Positions 1 to 5,967 of a stretch of DNA of 10,852 bases are shown here, piece after piece (positions within the stretch are counted from its first letter, which is position 1; each line of letters opens with the position of its first letter). Source of the stretch: Candidatus Delongbacteria bacterium. GTDB taxonomy: Bacteria > JAGOEH01. The stretch spans positions 1 to 10,852 of the forward strand of contig JAGOEH010000101.1 of assembly GCA_017997825.1 (NCBI GenBank), written 5' to 3'. Below the pieces are notes generated by a model, which ran no database searches, was not told where the DNA came from, and saw only the letters and a program-made list of their open reading frames with translations. The translations under genes were made by a program, and so were the position numbers.

Positions 1-140
1 GTCTCAGGAACGATCGTTTTCATTCCATAGTGATAAATACACTGGATAGTACCCATGATAACAATAGTGACAATTAAGATAAACCATACAGGCTTAAATA
101 ACAAAATTTTCCGGCTCTGAAACGGATTGGCCCTTTCCAT
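1..140 (-). CDS. Partial membrane-anchored protein, N-terminus only
   Basis: An open frame starts at an ATG (140-138) and runs off the left edge after 46 codons, so only the N-terminus is visible. It begins with a short polar, basic stretch (MERANPFQSRK), followed by one hydrophobic segment at about residues 17-38 (VWFILIVTIVIMGTIQCIYH), then polar residues. This looks like an uncleaved signal anchor of an inner-membrane protein with its C-terminal part outside the cytoplasm. The ribosome site is weak (AGAG about 5 bases upstream). The start is supported by a perfect-consensus promoter about 130 bases upstream reading into it. The family cannot be told from 46 residues; anchored enzymes, polysaccharide assembly proteins and sensors all begin this way. 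Confidence 0.6.
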   Translation of the reverse strand, partial: MERANPFQSRKILLFKPVWFILIVTIVIMGTIQCIYHYGMKTIVPE

Positions 141-271
141 AATTTCTCTATAAAATTCCCTTCACCAGATATAACCAACGGTTAGGATTGGTTTACCGCC
201 ATGAAAAAAATTCCACAGCATTCAGCCTTCAATCAGGAATAAAATACATGAAACGATTAATTCATTATCCT

Positions 272-300
272 ATTATAGATCGCTTTGGATTCTTTGTCAA
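272..300 (-). promoter_or_regulatory. Perfect-consensus sigma70 promoter
   Basis: On the minus strand TTGACA (300-295) is followed by a 17-base spacer and TATAAT (277-272), so both hexamers match the housekeeping sigma consensus exactly. The predicted transcription start is near 265, giving a leader of about 125 bases before the ATG at 140. A short inverted repeat (AACCAA/TTGGTT, 9-base loop) lies in that leader at roughly 172-192. The sequence upstream of the -35 box is A/T rich, compatible with an UP element. Confidence 0.8.
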
Positions 301-329
301 GATAATTTTATTGCCCGGCCGGAGTGTCT

Positions 330-351
330 AAAAAACATTCACTATGAAATG
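330..351 (-). terminator. Weak candidate terminator after the GNAT gene
   Basis: On the minus strand a small imperfect hairpin (CATTTCA / TGAATG with one bulged base, loop TAG) is followed directly by six T residues (335-330). It lies about 70 bases beyond the acetyltransferase stop codon, where the minus-strand cluster should end. The stem is short and A/T rich, so termination would be inefficient at best. Confidence 0.25.
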
Positions 352-420
352 GATCAATCAGGTCATAATTCTTATGGAAATGGTTTTATCGGTAATACGA
401 AGTAATAATTGGAGCAAAAT

Positions 421-1026
421 TTATGAATCATGGTGCTGTACGAAGTTGATATAATCACAGGTGATGGGATCTTTTTGGAGCAAACTATAGATTTCCAGAT
501 CTACAAATTCACCATCCTGCATTCGTTCACCGGCCCGTTCGATTCCCTCCAACTGGAAACCCAGTTTCTGAGGAATATGGCGGCTGGGAGAATTCCCGAC
601 AGCACAGCGGATCTTGATACAATTCAGACCCAATTCATTGAAAGCGAATCGGATCAAGCCTTTAACCGAGCGGATCATAATGCCTTTCCCTTGAAAAGAT
701 TGGGAAAGCCAATATCCGATCTCGGTCTTCAGATTGATTCGATCGGTATCTTTGAAACCGGCTAATCCGACCGTCTGCCCAGCGTAACGAATAACAAAGA
801 CATATTCGGTTTTATCCGGCGGCAACCGAAGGATTGATTTGATGAACTTTCGAGTATCATCGATGGTTTTGGTAAACGCCACAAAAGGCAACCATTTTCC
901 GAGATAATCACGTTCCCGGTTAATGATATTAAAAATATCGGCCGCATCTGCTAATCGAATTTGACGAAGCTCAAGTCCTTCCGAGCGGTCAATCACTAAT
1001 CGGATACGGGGGTTTACCGTTATCAT
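421..1026 (-). CDS. GNAT-family N-acetyltransferase, RimJ/RimL type
   Basis: This 201-residue protein is predicted to move an acetyl group from acetyl-CoA to an amine, cytoplasmically. The family signature is clear: the acetyl-CoA pyrophosphate-binding loop QGKGIM at residues 112-117 after the beta-strand EIGYWLS; the conserved N145 followed by SRHIPQKLGF (to 157), the usual helix that closes the site; and a C-terminal GxxRAGERMQDGEFVDLEIYSLL-like ending typical of ribosomal-protein (RimL/YdaF-like) acetyltransferases. Length is slightly above the usual 170-190, the excess being a non-conserved tail. The start has a good ribosome site (GAGGGAG, about 6 bases before ATG). It lies 22 bases after the methyltransferase and is probably the last gene of that transcript. 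RimL-like GNATs act on protein N-termini, small amines or antibiotics, so the substrate is unknown. Confidence 0.9.
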   Translation of the reverse strand: MITVNPRIRLVIDRSEGLELRQIRLADAADIFNIINRERDYLGKWLPFVAFTKTIDDTRKFIKSILRLPPDKTEYVFVIRYAGQTVGLAGFKDTDRINLKTEIGYWLSQSFQGKGIMIRSVKGLIRFAFNELGLNCIKIRCAVGNSPSRHIPQKLGFQLEGIERAGERMQDGEFVDLEIYSLLQKDPITCDYINFVQHHDS

Positions 1027-1048
1027 GATGCTCCCTCAATGAGTAGGG

Positions 1049-1732
1049 TCAGGATTTAATGCCGGTATACACACAGAAATTGAAGTATTTCCAAATCACA
1101 TCGACACCATTGAATCCGACCTCTTTCAGCCATTTCAGATGATGAAAAATAAGAGCCGGATGGTCTTCGGCTTGATAGGTCGGTAACCATTTTTGTTGGA
1201 TCTCATCATCCGGCACATGACATTTCATATACTCGATCCATCGATTGATGTTCAATCGATGAAGATGATCGGTAGCTGCCAGGACAACATCGATATTCAA
1301 AAAAACCCCACCCGGAAGCAGCAGGTCATAAATCCGTTGATACATATCCCGTTTATCCTGATCGGATATCAAATGGTGCAATGCCAGGGAAGAAACGATC
1401 AGATTATAACCATCCGACGGATCCAATGCGGTAAAATCACCGACCTGGAATGTGGCAGTTTTATGATCAGCCAGCTTTTGAGCGGCCATAGTAATCATTT
1501 TAGGCGCAATATCGAGGCACCGGATGGTCGAATCGGGATAGTGATCAGCGATGTGTTTGGCAATCGTCCCGGTTCCGCATCCCAGATCGGCTGTCCGGAT
1601 AGCCTGGTTTTGGGTGAAAGGAATTGAATCGATTAGAATATCGACCATTTGATGATAATGAGGAATCAATTTAACAATGATTTCATCAAATTCTTGGGCT
1701 TCGGTTTCAAAATGATTTTTGACCCGGTCCAT
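1049..1732 (-). CDS. Class I SAM-dependent methyltransferase
   Basis: This 227-residue Rossmann-fold methyltransferase has motif I ADLGCGTGT at residues 48-56, an acidic ribose-binding residue in LDIAPKM (73-79), motif II region GDF at 98-100, and a SLALHHL segment (115-121) typical of the Methyltransf_11/25-like group that acts on small molecules or lipids. The C-terminal part ends in a beta-strand pair (VDVIWKYFNFCVYTGIK) common in this group. A GAGGAG ribosome site sits 4 bases before the ATG. It lies 25 bases downstream of the acyl-CoA ligase and 22 upstream of the acetyltransferase, so the three are likely one transcript. The acceptor cannot be named. Related proteins are often annotated loosely as ubiquinone/menaquinone-type or CmoA-like methyltransferases, but I see no decisive residues. 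Confidence 0.88.
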   Translation of the reverse strand: MDRVKNHFETEAQEFDEIIVKLIPHYHQMVDILIDSIPFTQNQAIRTADLGCGTGTIAKHIADHYPDSTIRCLDIAPKMITMAAQKLADHKTATFQVGDFTALDPSDGYNLIVSSLALHHLISDQDKRDMYQRIYDLLLPGGVFLNIDVVLAATDHLHRLNINRWIEYMKCHVPDDEIQQKWLPTYQAEDHPALIFHHLKWLKEVGFNGVDVIWKYFNFCVYTGIKS

Positions 1733-1757
1733 TCTTCTCCTCGATTACTATACTCAG

Positions 1758-2279
1758 TTATTTTGAGCTGAGATATCCGGGCACATATTCGGCCCGTTTA
1801 ATTTTGTTGGTTGGTGTTTTAATGAATGGAGAGGCTTGTTCGATTACCCGGCTGATTTTGGAGTATCCGGGAAGCTGGGTATTGACCTGACGGCGGACCT
1901 CTTCCAGGATTACCGCAATATCCGAGGCAATTGATTTTTCATCCCGCGGCGGTTCGAGACTCTCGATATAAGCATAATTGGGATAGATCCGGGCCACCAA
2001 CAGACCGTCCAAGAGGTAGACCAGGGCTTCTTCCACATAAATGGATTCGGCCAGTTTACCTTCGATCACTTCAGGATAGATATTCTCGCCCGACGATCCC
2101 ACAATGACATTTTTGGAACGCCCGGTAATGAACAGAAATCCATCCTGATCCAAAAATCCCAGATCACCGCTGTGGAACCATCCATCATCCGAAATGACCT
2201 GACGGGTTCCCTCTTCGTTTTTATAATAGCCTTTCATAACCTGAGGGCCTTGAATACAGATTTCACCGATTCCGGTCAC
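1758..2279 (-). CDS. Acyl-CoA ligase, C-terminal fragment (frameshifted gene)
   Basis: This 173-residue frame is the continuation of the ligase gene upstream, in the next reading frame. It starts with TGIGEI and GPQVMKGYYKNEE (residues 2-23), followed by GWFHSGDLGFLDQDGFLFITGR (33-54) carrying the ATP-ribose aspartate and the hinge to the mobile C-terminal domain. It ends with TPTNKIKR (155-162), whose K159 matches the adenylation-catalytic lysine of ANL enzymes. It cannot bind ATP alone because the P-loop motif is in the other piece. If made separately it would start at a GTG (2279-2277) overlapping the upstream TGA; no strong ribosome site precedes it, so only coupled reinitiation is plausible. 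The good preservation of the motifs argues for a recent frameshift or a base error in the data. The methyltransferase follows after 25 bases. Confidence 0.85.
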   Translation of the reverse strand: MTGIGEICIQGPQVMKGYYKNEEGTRQVISDDGWFHSGDLGFLDQDGFLFITGRSKNVIVGSSGENIYPEVIEGKLAESIYVEEALVYLLDGLLVARIYPNYAYIESLEPPRDEKSIASDIAVILEEVRRQVNTQLPGYSKISRVIEQASPFIKTPTNKIKRAEYVPGYLSSK

Positions 2280-3472
2280 CGGATCTCGGGCTCTACTATT
2301 TTAAGATGCGTATCGCTGATGGCATGTCCCGGGGATCCGGGTTTCTGGGTTTGCATCGACGAGAAGGTGACCAGCGGCGAACACTCGCTCAGGCCATAGC
2401 CAAGGCAGTATGGAATTCGGCCATCCTTAAGGAAAGCCTCCACCTCGGGAGAAAGACAGGCTCCGCCGATAATCACGCACTTCAGGCGTCCGCCGAGAGC
2501 CCGATAAACCTTGCGTCCGATCAATCGATACAAAAGCCGTTTGGTTGGTTTCATCTTGCAGAGCCATTGAAACACCTTTTTCTGAGCAATAACCGGGGCG
2601 ACCTGCTTGTGATAGATCTTCTCAAATACCAGAGGCACAGCCCCAAGAATGGTCGGCTTGACTTGCTGCAGGGCAGCCGTTAGAATTTTTGGCGAGGGAG
2701 GCTTATTGAGATAATAAATGGCCGCCCCACAATAAATAATGGAAAGCAAAGCCGAGGTGGAACCGAAGGCGTGCGCCAGGGGCAGAATCGACAGCACCAC
2801 GCTTTGATTGTCAATAACCTTCAGTAGATCCGGGCCTTCGAACAGATTGCTGACCAGATTCCGATGCGTCAGCATCACTCCCTTGGAATGACCGGTAGTG
2901 CCGGACGTATAAAGAATCTCAGCCGGATCATCTTCCCGGATCTCATCATAAGAATCGGAATGTGAACTCTTATCCAGCGTTTTTTTTAATTTTTCCGGTA
3001 TACTCTGCAATTGGTTCCACAAACCTGACCGGTTCTTTTCTCCGCCGCGCAATACCGACAAATCATTAATGCAAATCACCGTCGAAAGCGTATCCATGGC
3101 CGGCAGATTCAAGCTTTGATAAAGGCTTTCACTGATGAAAATTCCTACCGCATCGGAATGCTTGATGATATGATCGATATCCGATTCCGGAAAATCCTCC
3201 AGAATCGGTACCGCCACCGCACCATAGGTCATAATGGACAGAAATGCGATGGCCCAATTGGGACAAGAGTTTCCCAACAAAATGATCCGGTCCTGTTTTT
3301 TGATTCCCATTGCCTGAAGGAGTGATATTAAGGATTGAACTCGCCGGCCGAACTCAGCATAGGAAAAAGGAGTTTCACCGATCAGAGCCAAAGCGGGACG
3401 AGTGGCATGAATACTAACTACCTGAGCAAAAAAATGATCCAGTGTATATCGGGATAAACCGAACTTCTTCAT
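2276..3472 (-). CDS. Long-chain acyl-CoA ligase (AMP-forming), N-terminal fragment
   Basis: ANL-superfamily enzymes activate a carboxylic acid with ATP to an acyl-adenylate and then a CoA thioester. This 398-residue piece holds most of the large N-terminal domain: phosphate-binding YTSGTTGHSKG at 188-198, LPLAHAFG at 230-237 and adenine-binding GYGLSECSPL at 358-367. It stops at VEPEIR, where family members run on to (E)TGIGEI, which is found one frame over. Joined, the two pieces give about 570 residues, the normal size of FadD-like ligases. I chose the ATG at 3472 because GGAGG lies 7 bases upstream; an earlier in-frame ATG at 3505 has only a weak site. The basic, membrane-associating style suggests a fatty-acid substrate, but this is not proven. 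It lies 114 bases downstream of the lipoprotein gene and heads a tight cluster with the methyltransferase and acetyltransferase. Confidence 0.88.
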   Translation of the reverse strand: MKKFGLSRYTLDHFFAQVVSIHATRPALALIGETPFSYAEFGRRVQSLISLLQAMGIKKQDRIILLGNSCPNWAIAFLSIMTYGAVAVPILEDFPESDIDHIIKHSDAVGIFISESLYQSLNLPAMDTLSTVICINDLSVLRGGEKNRSGLWNQLQSIPEKLKKTLDKSSHSDSYDEIREDDPAEILYTSGTTGHSKGVMLTHRNLVSNLFEGPDLLKVIDNQSVVLSILPLAHAFGSTSALLSIIYCGAAIYYLNKPPSPKILTAALQQVKPTILGAVPLVFEKIYHKQVAPVIAQKKVFQWLCKMKPTKRLLYRLIGRKVYRALGGRLKCVIIGGACLSPEVEAFLKDGRIPYCLGYGLSECSPLVTFSSMQTQKPGSPGHAISDTHLKIVEPEIR

Positions 3473-3586
3473 AGACAATCCTCCATGCTCATCTAACCGA
3501 TCCATTGCCTTAAGCCTTGGATCAACCTAACCGGAAAACGGAAATCACACCATACCGGATAACGATTTCTGATATTCGATATGCAT

Positions 3587-4504
3587 TCAGTTCTGTTTAT
3601 AGCTTTCGATCAAATCCCGCATGGCGGAATCATCCATATCCTCATTTTCCATGGCAATAAACGATCCTTCAATAATCGGTGAGACCGTGGCGATGCCTGA
3701 AAATGTTACGGCAGCCTCCCCCATGTACCGTCCGTCCCAACTAACCTGACCGATGGTGGTTTGATTGACGGTCCGGTATTGACGGCTTCCGGTATACCCT
3801 CCCAGTATCAGATCGATTCCATCAATCGAATGGGCCATTTTTATGTCATTTTCCCATCCGCTGTAGCTTAAGACAACGATGAAATCGACTTTGGGACGGA
3901 GCGTTTTAACCAGCTCAGACAAAACCGGCTGTACATCCTCGATGACAATTGTAGAGCGCATTTCGGGCGTCAATCCAAGCATACTGCTGTCAGACACTCC
4001 GATCACCCCAATCTTATACTTCCCTCGATTATAGATTTTATAGGGTGAAAACAAGAGCCTACGGCTGTTGATATCCTTGATAGTGGCTGAAAGAAAATCA
4101 GCTTTGGCAAGCTTTTCGAGGTTTTTAAGAGTATCAATCCCATATCGGAATTCCTGGGGTGTGATATTGATGGCATCATAGCGCATTAAATTAAGTGCCT
4201 CAATCATAAAGCGGCCTTTTGATTGATCTGCCATCCCGTCACCAAACAGCATATTCCCGGCATCCAGCACCAGCAATGCATCCACCGAGTCGCGGATGCT
4301 CTTGATCTTGAACGATCGTTTGATCAATCCCCCACCGGCATGGCGGCATCCGCATCCCTGAATCTGAGCATGGGTATCATTGGTATGAATAATCCTGAGA
4401 ATCCCTTTATCCGGAATACCCCGGGTATTCCCGGAACAAGCCACTAAACTATAGCCAATAACAATACAACACAACATATGAATCAATCCAAGCCTCAGAT
4501 TCAT
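3587..4504 (-). CDS. Lipoprotein with degenerate UshA-like metallophosphoesterase domain
   Basis: With the start at 4504 the protein has 305 residues. Residues 1-23 form a lipoprotein signal peptide (one Arg, hydrophobic core, lipobox LVAC with C23), so it should be anchored to a membrane facing the periplasm. The rest follows the 5'-nucleotidase/UshA N-terminal fold: IIHTNDTH (38-45), a CGC...GGL segment (51-60), LVLDAGN (78-84), ITPQEFRYG (114-122), VLSYSGW (211-217), LILGGYTG (232-239) and QVSWDGRYMG (253-262). Family members read GD, GNHEFDYG, LSHxG and GGHTH at these points, so only the first D43/H45 pair is kept and most metal ligands are gone. It also lacks the separate C-terminal nucleotide-binding domain. 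Hydrolase activity is unlikely; a binding or structural role is inferred. The start at 4504 is preferred over 4519 because GGATGGTGA is suitably spaced for it. Confidence 0.85.
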   Translation of the reverse strand: MNLRLGLIHMLCCIVIGYSLVACSGNTRGIPDKGILRIIHTNDTHAQIQGCGCRHAGGGLIKRSFKIKSIRDSVDALLVLDAGNMLFGDGMADQSKGRFMIEALNLMRYDAINITPQEFRYGIDTLKNLEKLAKADFLSATIKDINSRRLLFSPYKIYNRGKYKIGVIGVSDSSMLGLTPEMRSTIVIEDVQPVLSELVKTLRPKVDFIVVLSYSGWENDIKMAHSIDGIDLILGGYTGSRQYRTVNQTTIGQVSWDGRYMGEAAVTFSGIATVSPIIEGSFIAMENEDMDDSAMRDLIESYKQN

Positions 4505-4539
4505 TTTTATTTTCACCATCCTTTCCGCGGATTAATACT

Positions 4540-4569
4540 ATTCTACCGATCCGTCATCAGGGTATTCAA
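4540..4569 (-). promoter_or_regulatory. Candidate sigma70 promoter of the lipoprotein gene
   Basis: On the minus strand TTGAAT (4569-4564) and TAGAAT (4545-4540) are separated by 18 bases, matching the consensus at four and five of six positions. Transcription would begin near 4533, leaving a leader of about 28 bases that contains the ribosome site of the ATG at 4504. Confidence 0.5.
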
Positions 4570-4604
4570 ACCTCATTGATACGGATTCTAAAATCGGTAA
4601 AATC

Positions 4605-4772
4605 ATGGTATTTGGCAAGTCAAAAATATTAAATTCCGGAAATATTTTATCCGAATATCCAGAGACTGAATCCCTGTTCGAATATCGGTATCATTTCCAA
4701 ATGACAGACCGACATGATACTAACATGATCGCAATCCTCAGATCCACCGTTTCTGAATTGAACAGATCATAG
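4605..4772 (+). CDS. Doubtful 55-residue hypothetical protein
   Basis: A 55-codon frame starts at ATG 4605 and ends at TAG 4772. The part ILSEYPETESLFEYRYHF (residues 14-31) faintly recalls the 'YPE...vF...' pattern at the start of small DUF1858-type domains, but the typical C-x-x-C-like or glycine features are missing and the ribosome site is poor. No promoter is evident just upstream on this strand. It may be a chance frame or a decayed remnant; I list it because the interval is otherwise empty. Confidence 0.15.
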   Translation: MVFGKSKILNSGNILSEYPETESLFEYRYHFQMTDRHDTNMIAILRSTVSELNRS

Positions 4773-4879
4773 TGTACCATAGGGCCGAATAATTCTTTTC
4801 ATCATCCACGCTGGTCTAAAACTATCATACTCAGAAGTCTTTGATTGATGGTTTTACAGATTATATCACAAATTTTCAA

Positions 4880-4908
4880 TTGACTTTTCCGGAATTCATT
4901 TCTATTGA
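4880..4908 (+). promoter_or_regulatory. Candidate upstream promoter for the glycan locus
   Basis: TTGACT (4880-4885) and TATTGA (4903-4908) are spaced by 17 bases on the plus strand. The -35 matches five of six consensus bases but the -10 only three, so it is a moderate candidate. It would give a leader of about 114 bases before the ATG at 5030. Confidence 0.3.
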
Positions 4909-4994
4909 AAAGACACTATGGAAGGTCGGCCGGTCTTATGAATGGTAATCCGCAAATCAACCAGCATTAAATCATCAATATCAAAATTCAGGGC

Positions 4995-5023
4995 TTGATT
5001 TTATTATTGAAAAAAATTATATT
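4995..5023 (+). promoter_or_regulatory. Candidate promoter placed for a leaderless transcript
   Basis: TTGATT (4995-5000), a 17-base spacer and TATATT (5018-5023) match the sigma70 consensus at four and five of six bases. The expected transcription start, about 7 bases past the -10, coincides with the A of the ATG at 5030. No ribosome site precedes that ATG, which fits a leaderless message. Confidence 0.4.
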
Positions 5024-5029
5024 ATCAAA

Positions 5030-5923
5030 ATGAAGTTCAGAAATTTTAAATATATGATTCACCTTATCCGAACATTACTCTATCGCAAAAAAATCTTTTG
5101 GACCGGAATCATGACCGTGGTGATTCTGGGATTGGCGGTGATAGGAATTCAGTATTTTAGGCAGGGGCAGGAATTGATACTGAATGTCGGTCCGGATCGC
5201 AACCTGATCATCATTTGCATCGATGCTTTAAGAGCGGATCGCCTGAGTTGCTATGGATACGATAGACAAACCTCTCCCCGGATCGATGAACTGGCGGATC
5301 ACGGAATTTTGTTCGAAAATGCTTTCTCCAATTCATCCTTCACCCAGGAATCCGTCTCGGCTTTTTTTTCCGGCCGGCTACCTTCCCGAAGTGGAAGTTA
5401 TGGATGGAGAGCCCAGCCGCATCACAAATCAGCCGGTTTAGCCCGACTATTTTCCATAGCGGGATTCCGAACCGCTTTGATGACCACGGCTCCCACCCTG
5501 AAACCCCAATCCTTTTCAAAGGGATTTGATGAAATCAGATTCTGTCTATTATCCGATATAAAAGACCAATGGAAGTATATTGACGCCGTAAAATGGGTAA
5601 TCCCTGAAAACCGGCCCCAGGCACTGACTGTCAATATACACCAGTTGGAAAACGACACCAACCTTCACCTCGATCCCTGGGGACCGATCGTTCATGAAGA
5701 GCTATATCATCTTGCCGACGATCCATTGGAAAAACACAATCGGATCACCGAATGTCCGGAAAAACGGGATGAACTGAGAATCATCCTCGAACAATACTGC
5801 TTACTCTGCCGAAAACAGAGCACCATGCCGACCTCTATCCCTTCCCCAAACGATTCTCTGACTCCGGATGAAGTCAAAGCTTTGAAAACCCTGGGTTATT
5901 TTAAACAGAAAAACTTTTCATAG
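5030..5923 (+). CDS. Membrane-anchored sulfatase-family protein, internally shortened
   Basis: This 297-residue protein begins with a basic stretch and one membrane segment (about residues 22-43). The N-terminal sulfatase/alkaline-phosphatase-superfamily fold follows: [20 protein letters not shown] (58-77), with metal-binding D65, and [20 protein letters not shown] (82-101). The nucleophile region, [21 protein letters not shown] (102-122), has T105 and no C/S-x-P-x-R formylglycine motif. After [12 protein letters not shown] (198-209), which matches the strand before the usual 'H-x-PY' loop, the protein jumps directly to [15 protein letters not shown] (223-237), normally near the C-terminus. 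The central part with the SDHGE metal site is absent, and family members have roughly 450-500 residues. The tail [14 protein letters not shown] (277-290) is typical of the family. Catalysis is therefore doubtful. There is no ribosome site at 5030; internal ATGs at 5054 and 5111 are no better. It heads the plus-strand glycan locus. Confidence 0.82.
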   Translation: MKFRNFKYMIHLIRTLLYRKKIFWTGIMTVVILGLAVIGIQYFRQGQELILNVGPDRNLIIICIDALRADRLSCYGYDRQTSPRIDELADHGILFENAFSNSSFTQESVSAFFSGRLPSRSGSYGWRAQPHHKSAGLARLFSIAGFRTALMTTAPTLKPQSFSKGFDEIRFCLLSDIKDQWKYIDAVKWVIPENRPQALTVNIHQLENDTNLHLDPWGPIVHEELYHLADDPLEKHNRITECPEKRDELRIILEQYCLLCRKQSTMPTSIPSPNDSLTPDEVKALKTLGYFKQKNFS

Positions 5924-5967
5924 CCAGACACCTTGATCCCTTATCAACCATTATCAGCGGACAATCA

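Larger units (their letters stand above)
4505..5029. other. Divergent intergenic region
   Basis: About 525 bases separate the minus-strand lipoprotein start from the plus-strand sulfatase-like gene. Apart from candidate promoters in both directions and one weak small frame (4605-4772), I see no gene, no RNA gene, no strong hairpin and no long repeat. The stretch from about 4850 to 5029 is distinctly A/T rich, as expected for a promoter region. It is the natural control point for both clusters. Confidence 0.6.

Noticed and set aside
430-765. Open frame on the plus strand, 111 codons
   Set aside because: It lies entirely antisense to the well-supported acetyltransferase and has no domain likeness.
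1193-1627. Open frame on the plus strand, 144 codons
   Set aside because: Antisense to the methyltransferase motif region; no ribosome site and composition of a shadow frame.
2270-2290. Programmed ribosomal frameshift in the acyl-CoA ligase
   Set aside because: No X-XXY-YYZ slippery heptamer and no evident ribosome-site stimulator or downstream pseudoknot; mutation or data error is simpler.
2306-2683. Open frame on the plus strand, 125 codons
   Set aside because: Antisense to the ligase N-terminal piece; its translation shows no recognisable family.
4620-4710. Repeated 'CGAATATC' words as an operator
   Set aside because: Only two loosely similar copies with irregular spacing; not enough for a site call.
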